The notes under the pieces were generated by a model. That model was not told the DNA's origin, ran no database searches, and saw only the letters and a list, made by a program, of their open reading frames with translations. This document shows positions 22,931 through 35,800 of a DNA stretch of 64,000 nucleotides, one piece after another. The translations under genes were made by a program, and so were the position numbers. How positions within the stretch are numbered: position 1 is the first letter of the stretch; every line of letters begins with the position of its first letter. The stretch comes from Setophaga petechia (Eukaryota; Chordata; Aves; Passeriformes; Parulidae): NCBI GenBank assembly GCA_024362935.1, contig JANCRA010000010.1:12268501-12332500 (forward strand), in the 5' to 3' direction.

Positions 22931-24554
22931 TAAGTTATAATAAATGCTGCTTTTGATTAAACTCAGAGCAATTTCCCTTTAAGAGAATTCCCTTTAAAAA
23001 GAATAATAACCCCTTTTTTTTTTGAGACCTGAGTGTCAGCAGAAGGAGCTGGTCTTGTTTTCACGTTTTAGCTGTGAAACAGTATCGGGCAGCACCATCT
23101 GATTCCTTTTCTTACAATCCTTTTGTGCCTTTCCTTTTGTAAGCAAAAATGAGCACATTCAGGCATGAGAGAAAGAAGTGAAATCAGATTGTATTGCATT
23201 TCTTTGGCATATATGGTGCGATGCAAGACTTTTTTCTTTTCTTAACTCCTGAAATTTGAGATAGCCTGAGAAAAATACCAGCATGGACAAAAATGAGGAA
23301 TCAGCTTTCCATCTAAATGCTATTTTAAAAGATCCCATAAATGTAAGTAGCCTTTTTGTGCAGTTAATATTTTTCTTTTATTATTCCTCAGCTCTGTTTT
23401 CAGGTCTTCTCTTCTATGCACTTACAGATGAGTCCATGTCTTATGAAAGTGATGTTTTGTTAATGGAGACCATCAGCAGTTTTAACAGCAGGAACAAAAC
23501 TGAGTATTTCCTTCTCCAAAACAGCTCTGCTAATATGCTTCAGACTAAAGCGAAACTGAAAAGATATTCTTTCAGTAAATTGTAAATTCATCCCAAAAAA
23601 GCAAAACTTCAAGGGAGCTAAAGCTGCTCAGGTTACACTGAGAAAATTATTTTGGTTGAATAAAAAGGTCAGGGCAAAGCTGTAGGCAAGTGTGACACAC
23701 TGCATTTCGACAGCTTTAAAGGGAAACAAATATTTGGAAATGTTGCAGTGTTTCATTTTGAAGATATTTTTGAGGGAAACTTTATTGTTTCAAAATGGCA
23801 TTTTTCATTTTGAAATGAATCAAATTGAAAGAGAGTTTTAGAGAAATCAGGGCTAAACATTGAATTCTTTGTTTCAGTGCAAATGGGGAACTTCACGTTA
23901 CCCCTTGAGTTATGCTTTTTTTTCAGGGATTTTCATGCATATTTTTTCCTCATGAAATTTTAGGTTTTGCAACACAACAGAAAAGCTCCTTTTTATCCCT
24001 CCACCTACCAAAGCCTCAGTTATCCAGCCCTCACACATGCACACCACTTCTAGCAGATGCTGAAGCCTGGCCAAAATCATTCTCTGCTTCTCCATTCCCC
24101 AGCACTCCAGAGAGCTTTGCCAGCATGGCACAGTGCCAACCTGTGCTCCGCTGTTTCCCCATTTCCCAGTCCCTTGGGAAGCTGTTCCAGGAACCTCCTT
24201 CCCGACCTGCAGCCCATTCCCCCTCTCCCAGTGACCAGTCCTGCTCATCACCTGCAGCACAACTCCCCCGTGCAGATGTGGCTCCCCAAGATCAGTCCCG
24301 TGCTCTTCTCACCACACCAAAAAGTGAATGCTCTTCAAACAACCTCACTGCTACCATGGCAGACCTGTGACATTGCCGGAATTCAGGACATCCCTCTGGC
24401 TGTTCTGGATTGCCAGAACCCATGCCAGGGTGCTCAGAGATGCTGGCACAGAGCCCAAGACACCTGTGATTTTGATTATGACCCATGGAAAAAATTACCA
24501 ACCTTATATGAGGACCTGCAAGTCACGAGAGTCTAAATAGAATAATAATTATTT
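22931..24554. other. Unique non-coding sequence with chance frames of 152-159 codons
   Basis: A tandemly repeated TTTCCCTTTAAG-like word lies near 22972-23000. Two overlapping plus-strand frames (23912-24370 and 24057-24536) are open for 152 and 159 codons, but in different frames over the same Pro/Ser/His-rich, C-rich sequence. The opposite strand is open too for about 116 codons. This is what a stop-poor base composition produces. No domain is recognised, so none is called. Confidence 0.5.
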
Positions 24555-24961
24555 TGTCATAGGGTGAAAAACAGATTTTTTAGGATTTTTAGAAAGGGGG
24601 TTCAGGAGGCAAGATGGAGGAATCTGGGCATGTCCAGTCTTTCTCCTTCTTCTTCTTGACCTTCATCTTCTGCTGTGATGTTGGCACTTTTGGATTGGTT
24701 TAGAGTAGAAGCTCACTGTCTAACATAGGTGATAGGTATTGGGAAGTTAGTGTAAATATTGTACAGGTAGTTTTTAGTATAAAAAGATAACACCGCCCTG
24801 GGGCCGGCCAGTGTGCCTCTGTCTGACCTGCTGAACGGACCTTGGCAGGCCAGAGAAAGAATTTTATAGATAAGAAACAATAAACAATCTTGAGAATGAG
24901 AACTGAAGAGTTCTGACTCCTTTTTTGACTGCCAGCCTGGGAAAAGAGACTTTCTAACACA
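24555..24961 (+). mobile_element. Solo LTR of a songbird ERV (ERVL-like)
   Basis: The sequence carries ordered LTR landmarks in plus orientation. It starts TGTCATAGGGTGAAAAACAG. A U3-like part follows with GGGGGTTCAGGAGGCAAGAT, then GCACTTTTGGATTGGTTTAG. A TATA box lies in TAGTATAAAAAGATAACACC at about 24776, followed by a GC-rich start region with GCCTCTGTCTGACCTGCTGA. A polyadenylation signal in GAAACAATAAACAATCTTGA lies about 100 bp further on. The element ends with GAGACTTTCTAACA or two bases beyond. The length, about 405 bp, suggests a near-complete LTR. The pattern matches an abundant songbird LTR family from memory, and the ERVL label is tentative. No internal viral genes are adjacent, so it is a solitary LTR left by recombination between two LTRs. 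I see no clear 5-bp target-site duplication. Confidence 0.8.
24777..24783 (+). promoter_or_regulatory. TATA box of the solo LTR
   Basis: A TATAAAA core lies within TAGTATAAAAAGATAACACC. It is about 100 bp upstream of the AATAAA signal in the same LTR, the usual arrangement for a retroviral promoter and polyadenylation site. Whether this LTR still drives transcription cannot be told from the sequence. Confidence 0.5.
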
Positions 24962-27900
24962 TCAGGGGGTCACTCTGAGCAGCAAAAGCCCCCAGATGAC
25001 ATGTTCAGGATTTGCTGGTTTTGTGGCATGGGGTTAAGACCAGACCCTGATGAAGACAAGGTCCATTTGAATTTCAGCTTTAAATGGGATCTCTGGGCTT
25101 TATCACAGGTGTGGGACTCTTGGTACCGCTGTAGCTCTGCCTTTCCTCTGCTCCAAAGGCACCACACTGCACCTCTCCACCCCATCCCAAAGCACCACCA
25201 CTGTCCCAGTGTGTGCCAGATCTGGGCACGTCTCAGGAGGGGCAGGAGCTCAGCTGCACCTGCTCAGATCTGGCTCAGAGCTGGCCTGACAAACACTGGC
25301 TGCCAGACCCATCCTCAGCAGCAAGAAGGGTGGGGATGAGTAAGGGAGATTAGTCATTCTAATCATAGGTTAGGAGCTGCTCTTAGGATCTAAGACAACA
25401 CCAGCATTTTATCCATCCTCGAGGTGAAGCAAAACTGGCCCTTCCTAAAGCATTTCTGTGCTGCAGCAGTGGAGGTGGCTTTTTCTCCCTCTTTCCCCTG
25501 TTTATTCTGAGCAGATATCTGGTATTATAACCTCTCATCAGTGAAAGTGTGGGGATTTCACAGAGAGTCTGAAGTAATTTTCAACCTGTAGAAGTTTTGC
25601 AGGCAACTTTCTCCTTTCTTAGCAGAAAAACACTGTATTTTTCCAACATAAAAAGAAGTTGTCTCAGCCTGGGAGGCACCTCCTAAGAGCCACTTCTCCA
25701 GTTTTTCCCATCTCTGATTATACAGCCTTGACAGGAATCAGCTTTCCCCAGCACAGTCTCACTCGAGGTGGCAAAGGGCAGTGCATTAACTTCAGCACTG
25801 GTGGAAGTTTAAGGGCAATGGTTTTAAGCAAGCACATTAACAAGTGAGGAGGGCTGCTCTGCCAGGCTCCAGGATAAAGGGATATTTCTGAAGGCACTGA
25901 AGTTAATAGCCATGCTGCAGTTTTTTGCTGTTACCTACCCTCCCTCACCTGCCTGCCCCAAAGCAGCTAAAAACTCCCAAGTTTTGGGTTTTCAGGATCG
26001 GGAAAATACAGAAAATACAACATTTTGTCAGTTCACCCTAACCAGGTCATGTCATTGCTCTGTGCCTCAGTTTCTCCAAGGGAAAAAAGGAATATAAGGA
26101 GACTAGCACACTCTGATGAAATGTTAAAAACAGCTGTAGAAGTATCCAAATGAAAAATTAGTAAGAAAACATTGAAATTATTCTGAAACTCTATCAAGTC
26201 TCTAACTACTTTTCCCTTTATGCTGATTATTGAGTGTGCTGTGCATATGAAATTGCAGACTCTGTACACAGCCCCCCTTCCCCCCAGTAGTTATTTGGGT
26301 GATTTTGGTGCTCTCAGAGTAACTACCTGCCCCTCTGATGTAGTTTTTTCATTTGGTCTTTGACTTCTCCTCACCCTGTGAAGACATCTCTCCAGCCCTC
26401 AGCTGTGACACAGTTCACATCATTCAGGAGCTGATGCTGTGACATGCTACCCAAGATGAAAGAAATTTCACAGGAATGAACAAATCTGAGAGACTTTTAC
26501 AGCACAAGGCAAACCCCAAAACTATTTGGGGGCTGCAATGAATCAAAGCTGCCCTTCTTGTCCTGCTCTCCCTATGAGTAAAGCCCAGTTTTGCTAGCCT
26601 GGCTCTGATCCTGGGACTTTCTGCTTGACTCCCACCACTGCCATGGAAAGCTTGGATGCGAGTTAACACAGAAATACAGGGTGTACCTGATGAGCTTAAT
26701 GGACGCTTGCAAAACTTGCCATGTGCTTTCACACCCTCCTTCAGCAAGGCAAGTTTGCTCTGGATTTGCAGAAGTGGAGAAGAAAGAACATGGAGGAAAA
26801 GATCTTTCACAGCTGTCCCTTGTTCCTTAACAATAAAATGCCAGAGGAATCTCTCCTTTTTATTACCAATGAGAGCAAGGCTTGGTCTGGGAGAGGGCAG
26901 AGCTTTTCCCACTCCCTCCCAAGCATGGTGCTCTTATTGCTCATGCAGTGCACAGTGGCCAAAATATCAAGGGCTGCTGGAGCCACCTTCTGTGCAGGGC
27001 TCAGCAGCAGCAGAGCTTAAGGAAGGGCAGCTTGTGCCAGGCAGAATGTGCCAAACACCCTGGCACTGCCCTCCCTGGACACCCCAAAAGTGCCCTCCCT
27101 ACACACCCCAGCATGGGGCAGGGGCTGAGAGCACTTCACTGCTGGCAAAGAGAGGCTGATGCCTGGTACTGATCCCAAAAGGCTACTTATTGGTTTTCCT
27201 GGGGTGCCTGGAGGAGGATATTGTGCAAACAAAGGTTTAATTGCGTGTTATGTATGGTTTAATTGTGTTCATTGGCCATCCTGGAGAACTGCTAATGAAA
27301 AATGTGTTCAGACAGACTGGCTGCATGGATGCAGCAGAACTGGAATAAAGAAGTAAATGATATTGACGTGACCAGGAGTTCCAGACAGTTTTGGACTCAA
27401 AAGACTTTTCCTTACTTTAGCCCTGCTGTAAGGCCAGGTGCATGTCCACATACAGCTGATCAGCCAGCAGAGCAAGCACCAAATAATCTCTGGAGAGACA
27501 GTGTCTGCTTATAAACCCAGGGTGCAATTGTGCATCTGCTTGGTAGAAGGATTTGCACATCCCTGGTGCCATAGTTGTGTTTCAGTGATGCACAGCTCCT
27601 GAGAACACAGGCAAAGGAAGGTGGCATCTTGTGCCATCACCCACAAGCCCAATTCTCAAACTCCAGGAGCCCCAGGATAGAGGTTCTGCTCTAAATTCTG
27701 TGTCGGCATGTACCACGCATATTGGCACCTGTAATTCTGTTGATGTCCATTTCATGTGGGTGTCTGTCTCTTGTGCTTTTTAGAGAGCTGAATAAAATGA
27801 ATGCTGTGAATTGGGGTGGAAATCTGCCAGCTTTGGTCTAATCAATGTCTGTGACAGCATCTAGCAAGTGGTACAGGCACAGGGCATTCTTTCACCCATC

Positions 27901-30900
27901 CTGAAGTGCAGCCACCCCAGGTCTGGGCTGGAAAAAGGTTTTTCCATGTATTTCAGTCCTGCACAAAAGTTAAGAACATGAAATGAAGGATGAACCAATT
28001 TATGAACACATTGTGTTACAAGAAGTATAGCAATGGTAGATGCTGAAGTGATGAGCTGATACATAGCAGGAACTGAATTAATTTCTGGAAACAGCCAAAG
28101 GAGGTCAAAAGGACCAGACTTCACCCAAACCTTATTTCAAAATATAAAGTTGAATCAAATATTCTCCCAGTTATTTTCCACATTCACAAATATCTATTCC
28201 CTGTGTCTTTACTCCAAGTGCTCTCTGAAGCACAAAGGAAAAAGCAGTGAAAGCCAGTGAACACGACTGCCAGGAGCTGTGCCTTTCCAGCTTCCTGATG
28301 AAATCTTTTGAAAAACCTCAGCAGAATGGTCCCCAGCAAATCCTTTGCAAATGCTGCTCAACTCCAAGTCTGCTGGGGTAGGCTGGAGGAGTTTAGTGAA
28401 TGCCACAGGGATATACAGCTCGGGAGGAACCAAACTCCCAGGCTGTGGACATCCCCTCAGAACTGCTCTGTTTGATTAAATCCTTCCAAGCAAGATAACA
28501 ACATGAATAGAGCTTCCTAATTTCATTTCCCAGCACCATGGAGCAGTTATATTTCCATACACAGGTGCAGGACCTTTGCTCACTGGCTTTAATAATCAGT
28601 AGAGATAAAGGCAGAGCTTATCCTGTGTGTCACTGAAAATTGAGGAGCTAAATTCAAAGAGACACCAAATCCCTCTTACTGGTGTTTCTGCAGTGGCACA
28701 GAGAGCAGGCTGGTGGGCTCTGAGAATGATTGATGGTGTTGCTGACCAAATGGAGAATGGTGATTTATGGACAAGCCATGGTCCAAGCCGTGCATGCTAT
28801 TCTGGAGAAAAATAAATGGATTCAGTTTCAGACCTCTTGGAAGGTACTGGCCAAAGGCTTTCATTAAGTTAGCCTCTTGGATGTGGGCTGTCAAAATATT
28901 TTAACATCTGCCTGTGACCTCCAAGCATTTTCCTTTCCCTTCACTGCCTGCTTCAGCCCCAGACCTCCCTTGCAGTCAAAACTGACAGCATTAGCCATTA
29001 GAATCACTCTTTGAATTAATTACCCAGAAATACGCTTTCAAATCTTCCACTCCATGTAACAGCAAATTAAAGGGCAGCCTGGGTGGGGTTTTACACATCC
29101 TGCTTCGGCTGCCCCTTTCCAGCTAATGTGGCCATTAACACCCTGACTGCAGTGCTGGCCTCTGCTCTCACTTCCCTGCCCCATGCTTGCTGAGGAAAAA
29201 GAAAAACAAAAAGGGAAAAAAACAAGACAAAAAGAGCTTTTATTTACAAAACTTCTAAAGAAAATTCAACACATTGATGGAGAGAGTAGAGGGATGGTTC
29301 AGGAGACAAAGGTCCCTGAGGAAGCAATGCTTGGCCTTGTGTCTGGGGTGAGACCCTGGGATATTCCTCTCGTGGCTTGGCAGCTCAGTTTCCTGATTCT
29401 CCATTCCCCACTGCCCTGCAACTCTGCTTTTACCAGCAAAAAGCATGTCAGGCTGGTACTCAGGCTTGGCAAGAGTTTTCCCATAGCAGCCCGGAGGCAT
29501 CTCTTCCTTTTCTGTGAGCTCTCCAAGGGGACATGCAGAGCACAGGGACAGCTCCTGCCATGGGTACCCCCATGCTGATGACTGATGCTTGTTGCTCAAA
29601 GCCTGAGTGTCTCTGGAGCAATAAACACACCAAGCTCTGAACTTCTTCAGATCATTCCTGTCCCTTCAACAAGCAAATTTTTCTCAGATTATGTCTGGAG
29701 ATACTGATGAGATGATCCCCCAAAACTGCACACAAGTAGTGCCCAGGTGTGTGTGTATGCTGTTTATCTACATTTTTCCCTTCCAAGTCTCAAAGAACAA
29801 GCCTGGAAAACAGCTTTCATCACTTATTCTGAACCTTTAGGAGGTATTTTTCAGCTATTTAATTTTTTTAAGATGAATGTTTAAAATTCAGACTCAGTTG
29901 AATGCCCAATTTGTATCGAGAATTACCACAGAATTACCACAGTTTAATCCCTACCCATTTCTGCCCACAAAATTGGCAAATATCCCTTCTGTGGTAAATA
30001 ACCTGATGTGTTTTTCCTCTTGGGGAGCTGCTGAGATCGGTTACACTCTGTTGATGGTTTAGACTCACACAGCCCCTTGACTGAGATCAGCAATTGGCAT
30101 TTTTTCAGCGGGTAACTCTCCCCACCACACCCTGCCTGACAGCCCCTATTCCACACGGAGCCAGAGAAGGCAGCAGCCTGTCTGTGTCTCAGCAAGGGGC
30201 TCCAGACAGCTGTCCCCAGGGCTGGGGAGGGACAGACAGGTACCTGCCAGCATGGGGTGGCCTCAAGGAGCTGCAGGAAGCCTGTGGGAATGGCACCTGC
30301 AGCTGCATCAGCACAAGAGGAATAAATAAAGGCATCGTTTCTGCCAGTCCCAAGAGGTGATGTGATTGCTAGAAATGGTTAAAATTATTTTCACCAACTT
30401 TCTTCTTGCCCACACTCCCTTCACCCTTGATTTTTGTCTTTCCCAGGCAGCCTTGCAAACACTCTGCAAACACTCCCTTATGCAGAGCTGATGGAAAGGA
30501 GCAGGACCCCCTCAAGCAGGAAAAGAGAAATCAAAGGGCTTGGAGAGAAGGGAAAATAAATAAATAAAAGGGCTTGTTTATCTTTTTATTAATAGCAGAG
30601 TAGTGTTCCCAAGGGGATAGGCCAACTGTAACTCTAATCCAGCCATGCAAAGCTGCATCTCTGACTGGTTTCTGTTTCTTTTTTTATTCCTCTTCTCCTT
30701 TCCGGGGTTAATTGCTGGGAAAGAAAAGTGAGACATTTAATTCCTGCCTCCTCACATCTCCCCCTCCCTCCCCAGTGAAGCCCCCAGAGCCTGAGTGCTT
30801 GTCCTCAGACCACAGAGCCCAGGCTGAGCTGTCCCAGCTGCTGCCACATCCATGTGGTCTCGGTGACACTCCCAGGCTGGACAGGGACGAGGACAGGGAC

Positions 30901-32661
30901 AAATCCTCCACACTGCACAGTGAGCTGGTTACTGACAGCAGGGGGTGGTTTTAATTCGTGTTTTTGTGAGGAAACATTCAGCTGGGTCAGTGACACTGCT
31001 CTGCCCTTACCCAGGGAAAATGAGCATGAACTACACAGTGCCTGGCAGCAGGATGGCCTCCTGACATGTCTTGAAAGGGAAGCAGGAGGAGGTAGCTGTG
31101 ATGGGCAGAAAGGCTTTGAAACACATCCCAGGCAAGGAAACATTAGAGCTGCAGATATTCATGTGAGAAGTGGCCCTGTGCTGCTGTATCTGCAATAGCA
31201 GACAGAAAATGGCCAGTTTAATGACACCATCCTGATTCAGGGATGTCCACCAAGGACTTGCCTGCTATTCCCAGAGCCCTGCTATGGCAGAACCCTCCAT
31301 GCTGAAATTTCTGGAATATATTTTGTGCTTGGGCTCTGGCCTGGAAACTGGAGAGTTTTATTTTAGGATATGTGAGAGAGGATTTTCAAAGGGATATCTC
31401 ATCAAAAGTCAAAGGGAATGAAGAACCTGACCTCCTTGTGTGCAGCTTGGCCTCTCTCCCCAAGATGCTCTGGCTTCCCTTTCAGGATAGCAAAGCCTTA
31501 TCCATCCTGCTTGGCAATTAATCCAGTTTGTAGCCATCAGGGGTTTTCTTGAAAAAAGCAATCCCAGTGGTCACCTGTGATGTCCAAGTCCACCTTTAAC
31601 TGTGGCACAGCTTGAAGCTGCAGCAAGGTTGGGGCAGGAGAGACAAGGTCAGCACTGAGATGTGTCACAGCAGTTCTGTTAATGAAATGAAGTATCAGTA
31701 ATTTTGCCAGAGTCTTGCAGGCTCCTCCAACCCACCTTTCTGCAGCCTCATCACCAAACCCTGTGGCTTCCTAGGCAGGTTATCAGCATCTGACCTTCTG
31801 CACAACAGCAGATGGCAAGGGATTCCGCATGAGTATCCACAAATACACAGTGGGAAGAACAATTTCCCAGAAATCATGGTGAAGGGAGAGGAAAGCTCGG
31901 GTCTGAAGTGGTTTTCTTAAAGCTTCTAATGGGGGGAAGGAGAAAAACAAGAAATGATAAGTGTTTGGGTGGGGGAAGAGGAAGGTAAAGTTGCCTCTCA
32001 GGGCCTGGGATACAGCACATCTCTGAAGCTGCTGAGAGGGATGTAGCCATCTCTGCAAATCAAGATGAGCTGGCTGGCCAATGAAGCATGCCCGGCATTT
32101 TATTTCTCATATTGTTTGGAGATAGGGATTCAGCTGAGTGCATTCAGCAAATAAAGATCAAATAACCTGCTGTGAATAATGTTTTAAACCTGGGTTCCTA
32201 TCAGGATCTAGTTATAAGCCCATATACTCTGTTGGATAAAAAATAAGTTACACATGGCTGGAGGCAGTATTACTTTCTAAGGAAGATGAAATCTGTTTTG
32301 AAATAGAAAATGTTTAGTGATTCCCCCTCCTCTTTTTATTTTTTTGGAAGGGCTAAACCACATAAAGCTGCCTGATGGAGAGGGTGGAGGAGGGTCCACC
32401 AATATTTCACCCAGTGCCTCTGGGTCCAGAGCTAAGGATTTATGCTGAAAGAGGGGGTGATTCCCAGGAGGGGAGGTGAGGGGAGCCCTCCCTGCCAGCA
32501 GGGTTGGCTATTCTGCCTGGATTCCAGCTAACCTCTGCTGCACTAAGCTCCTTTAGCTGTGCAGAGAAACGAGCCCCTGACGAGCTGATCCTGTCCCTGC
32601 CTGATGACAATCAGCACCTTGGCTGCAATTGCTGCTGCTCCTCTGGGGTGTGAGCACAGGG
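24962..32661. other. Unique non-coding sequence, one MIR fragment, no gene seen
   Basis: Aside from the MIR-like fragment near 26.1 kb I see only unique sequence. Opposing frames at 26424-26912 (minus, 162 codons) and 26656-27159 (plus, 167 codons) overlap and are both low in recognisable motifs. They are chance frames in stop-poor sequence. Frames around 29.2-29.6 and 30.7-31.2 kb are also open on both strands without domains. Small tandem words occur at 29921-29942 (AATTACCACAG twice) and near 30454-30475. A short TTTATT-type A/T run near 30556 is the only microsatellite. Confidence 0.5.
26038..26160 (+). mobile_element. Probable MIR-family fragment
   Basis: GTCATGTCATTGCTCTGTGC followed by CTCAGTTTCTCCAAGGG matches the MIR core 'tctctgtgcctcagtttcctcat'. 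A purine-rich GGGAAAAAAGGAATATAAGG segment and a diverged AT-rich tail come next. The head and the 3' end are not convincing, so the boundaries are approximate. Confidence 0.6.
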
Positions 32662-32829
32662 ACCAGCACAGCAATCTGCAGAATGGGGGTTCTGCAGAGC
32701 TGGACCAGCACAGCAATCTGCAGCACTGGGGGTTCTGCAGAGCTGGATCAGCACAGGAATCTGCAGAATGGGGGTTCTGCAGAGCTGGACCAGCACAGCA
32801 ATCTGCAGAATGGGTGCTCTGCTGAGCTG
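32662..32829. repeat. 42-bp minisatellite, four copies
   Basis: Four head-to-tail units start ACCAGCACAGCAATCTGCAG (third copy ATCAGCACAGGAATCTGCAG), at 32662-32703 (42 bp), 32704-32746 (43 bp), 32747-32788 (42 bp) and 32789-32829 (41 bp, last copy diverged at its end). Units differ by a few substitutions and one 1-bp insertion. The unit has no stop in several frames, which creates long frames on both strands: 182 codons plus at 32629-33177 and 165 codons minus at 32611-33108. Because of the 43-bp copy the frame shifts inside the array, so no single peptide repeat is maintained. This argues against coding. Confidence 0.92.
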
Positions 32830-35800
32830 CCTGGGCCAGCTCTGGGTGCTGGGCTTTGCTTCTGTGTTTGCTGCACAAACAGTCCAGGGGATTTCACTGA
32901 AGTGCTGGTGGAGAAAGGGACCTTCCCAAAGCAGTGTGGCAGTGCAGCCCTTTCTCTTTCCAAGGAGAGTCAGCAATACCCCATGTGGAAAAACACACTG
33001 GAAATACAGAAAATGGCTACTGAAAGTTTTCATTATTATTTCAGAGCTACTTTGACTGTGGCATTTCATTTGACCCTGTTGTTTTGCTTTCCCTTCTTTG
33101 TCCTTCACCTTTTCTCACATGAGTCAAAGCTTCTGGTTTTTAATGAGTCTCAAAGAGTTGCAAAAAAATCTACATAAACCCTTAGTATTCCCTCTCCAGT
33201 AGTCCTTCAGCCAGACAGATGGTTGAAAATTTTCCCTCTAATCTGTTTTTTTTTCTTTTGAAAAAAAGACATGTTTATTGTGTGAAGTATCTGCTTCACA
33301 GCAAAAACTTCAATTATTCCTCAGAAAAACAAATATTAAAAAATGAAAACATTTTGACGGAAACCCTAAATACTTCAGCCAAAAAAGAAAAAGAAAAAAA
33401 AATCCAATCCACAATGTGTGTGTTTTTGTCTCTATTAAAATACTTTGATTTGGAAATGCTGCCACACAGGGGATTTTGTCAGAGCAATTCTCATTCCCCA
33501 CATGGAGTGAATGCCCTGAATCTGCTGCCTCCCTTATGGTGGGCATGGCAGAGGTCCTGGGGCACTGCCTCCCCTCTTCAGGGAGGAAATCCTCTGAGAA
33601 GGAGCCTGAGCAGGAGGTCTCACCTACAAAGACAGGGAGAGCCTGGAGTGCTTCAAATCTGACTGGTATGAGATACCACAGGGACATTATTAATATGAAA
33701 TATCTCTGCTTGGGAATATGATATTTCAGGGTTTGTGTTTCCTTTAAAATACTAGATTTAGAAAAAAGCCACACTTTTTGTATTTTTGTTAATGACTTTT
33801 GTGGGGAGTTGCACATTGCTCAACCAGGTTTAGTCACTGTGAGGAGTGGTTAAATCTTTATCAAACCTCAGGTGCCTTCCCAGTGCAAGCCTGGAGATTC
33901 ACACATGGGCAACCAGGACGTGTTTCCTTTTTTCCATGAGTGGTGAGGGATGCCTGACCTCTGCCGTCCTGCCCTGCAGCTGCTGAGTACTGACCCCTGG
34001 AGCTTTAGGCTGGATGCTGAGGAGATGGGGAGGATATTCCTGCTCATATTTACCTATCCATTAAAATCAAACTGCTCTGCAGGGCATTAATGGAAAGATG
34101 GAGAGTTTTCAAGTCTCCTGGCAAGAATATGGGGAGGAAAACGAGACACATTTCTTCCCTCACTCCAGACTGAGCAGTGGGAAGGAGAGAAGGGCTGCAG
34201 GTACACCCAGCCCCACCAGGCCAGGTGTGTTCTGCCCACTCTCCAGGCTGACCAGCACACACTGCAGCACCGTGGCGTGGAGCCCAAGCAGCTGAACAAA
34301 GCCAGGCTGTCAGCATGCTGGATGAGCTCTGGCCCAGTGCCATCCTGGAGTGGTCACCCCATTTGTGGTCAGCTCAGCACCTCGTCAGCGCTTGCTTGCG
34401 TCTCCTTAGTGCACCCAAGGCACTCATCTTTCATGCCTCTCCCCTCTCTTCTCAGCCCACCAGGGTTTCATCTGCATATTTACAAGACAAACTGACTTTC
34501 CTGATTTACCACGAAAATAAATTTCACGATGAATTAAGGGAAGGTGTCTTGAAAATTTAAGAAGCCTCCAAGTGTTTCTCCTGATGCAGCTCAGGCCTAA
34601 AATGTTCCTGTTGGGATAAATGGAATTAAATCCCCTGCTTCTTTCAGCCCGCAACTTAAAAAGCAACCCCCAATTTTCCAGCAATAGAGAGAGCTATGAG
34701 GCCCAGAGAAGTATCACACTCTTGATTACAGCTTTGCTGAAAAACATTGTTCTGATGTGTCTGGAGACGAGATAATAGGCAGTGTTTTAGTTTAAAATAA
34801 GAGGCATTTCATGAACAAAGATCCCAGTGTGCAGAGACAGGGGAATATTGAAACTGTCTGTTGGTGCTCTCTAGATTTGCCTGTCTGGATTGTACAGCCA
34901 TTAAGTTTTCCCAGAAGTACCACTTTTGGAGAAGCTGCACCACCAGCTCCTTGCAGTGGATCCAGAGAGTCAGTAGTGCTAGCTGAGAGAAACTTAAATA
35001 CATGGAGAAGGAAAGAGCCTTTGTAGATCTGATCATTGTGTTACTGGATAGAGTAGCTTTTTCTTGCTTTCTTCACCTGCTACTGTGTTGTGCAGTTAGA
35101 CATTGTAAATAATAATTTTTATTTGCATTTTTATCTTCCCTGAATTTGAGCTTAGTCTGTTTTCAGCATGGATGGTTTGATATTTAGGCACATTTCACTG
35201 CAGTAATATAGTTGTTCTTAAAAGTATGGCAGTGGAATATCTTTAAATACCCAACTATCTTGTGAATTACTGCAGATCACCCACAGTCTTGCAGGAAACA
35301 TGAGTTTAATGGCATACTCTGAGATCTGGTGTTGCCCAGGTCCAGAGAAGATGTGTTTCCAACTGACCACTTAATGAAAGGGGAGGTTTTTTGTGTCATG
35401 GAGAGAACGTCTGATTGTACTGAGCTTCCACCTAAACTCAGGAGAAGAGAACAGATTAAGAAGCCACTGTCAGTCTCTGAGGGCAGAAGTTGCCTTTGTA
35501 GGTCAACCAGCATCCTTGGAGACAGCAAAAAGCAGACCCAGTGGAAGTTTTGTGCCACCAGCCTCAGTCAGAGCTGCTCCATCACCATCTGCCTTGTGTT
35601 GGTTTTGTTGCATGGGGATCACTGAAACAGACCTTGAAGCCTGCTAGCAACAAAATGCATTTGAACAGTTCAGATTTAATAATGAATATCTTCTGCTTTT
35701 CATTAGGGATGTGCAGCTTCCAGGCTTCCTGATATGAATCCAGAGGAGCTGGCAATAAAGGGAAACCAACAGCCCATGCATAATGGAGCTGGGTTTTGTG

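Noticed and set aside
23912..24536. Pair of 152- and 159-codon plus-strand frames
   Set aside because: They lie in different frames of the same C-rich sequence, at most one could be real, and neither has a domain.
24555..24961. Complete endogenous retrovirus around the LTR
   Set aside because: No second LTR in the same orientation nearby and no gag, pol or env-like translation in the flanks.
26656..27159. 167-codon plus-strand frame opposite a 162-codon minus frame
   Set aside because: Mutually overlapping frames of equal length with no motif indicate stop-poor sequence, not a gene.
29380..29420. CTCAGTTTCCTGATTCTCC as another MIR core
   Set aside because: The short motif match is not supported by any flanking MIR blocks.
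32629..33177. Longest open frame in the window (182 codons, plus strand)
   Set aside because: Its first third is the 42-bp minisatellite, and the opposite strand is open over the same interval. There is no domain and the repeat is not kept in one frame.
33310..33816. 168-codon minus-strand frame
   Set aside because: Open mainly because of A-rich plus-strand tracts read as Phe/Leu codons on the minus strand. No domain, no splice context.
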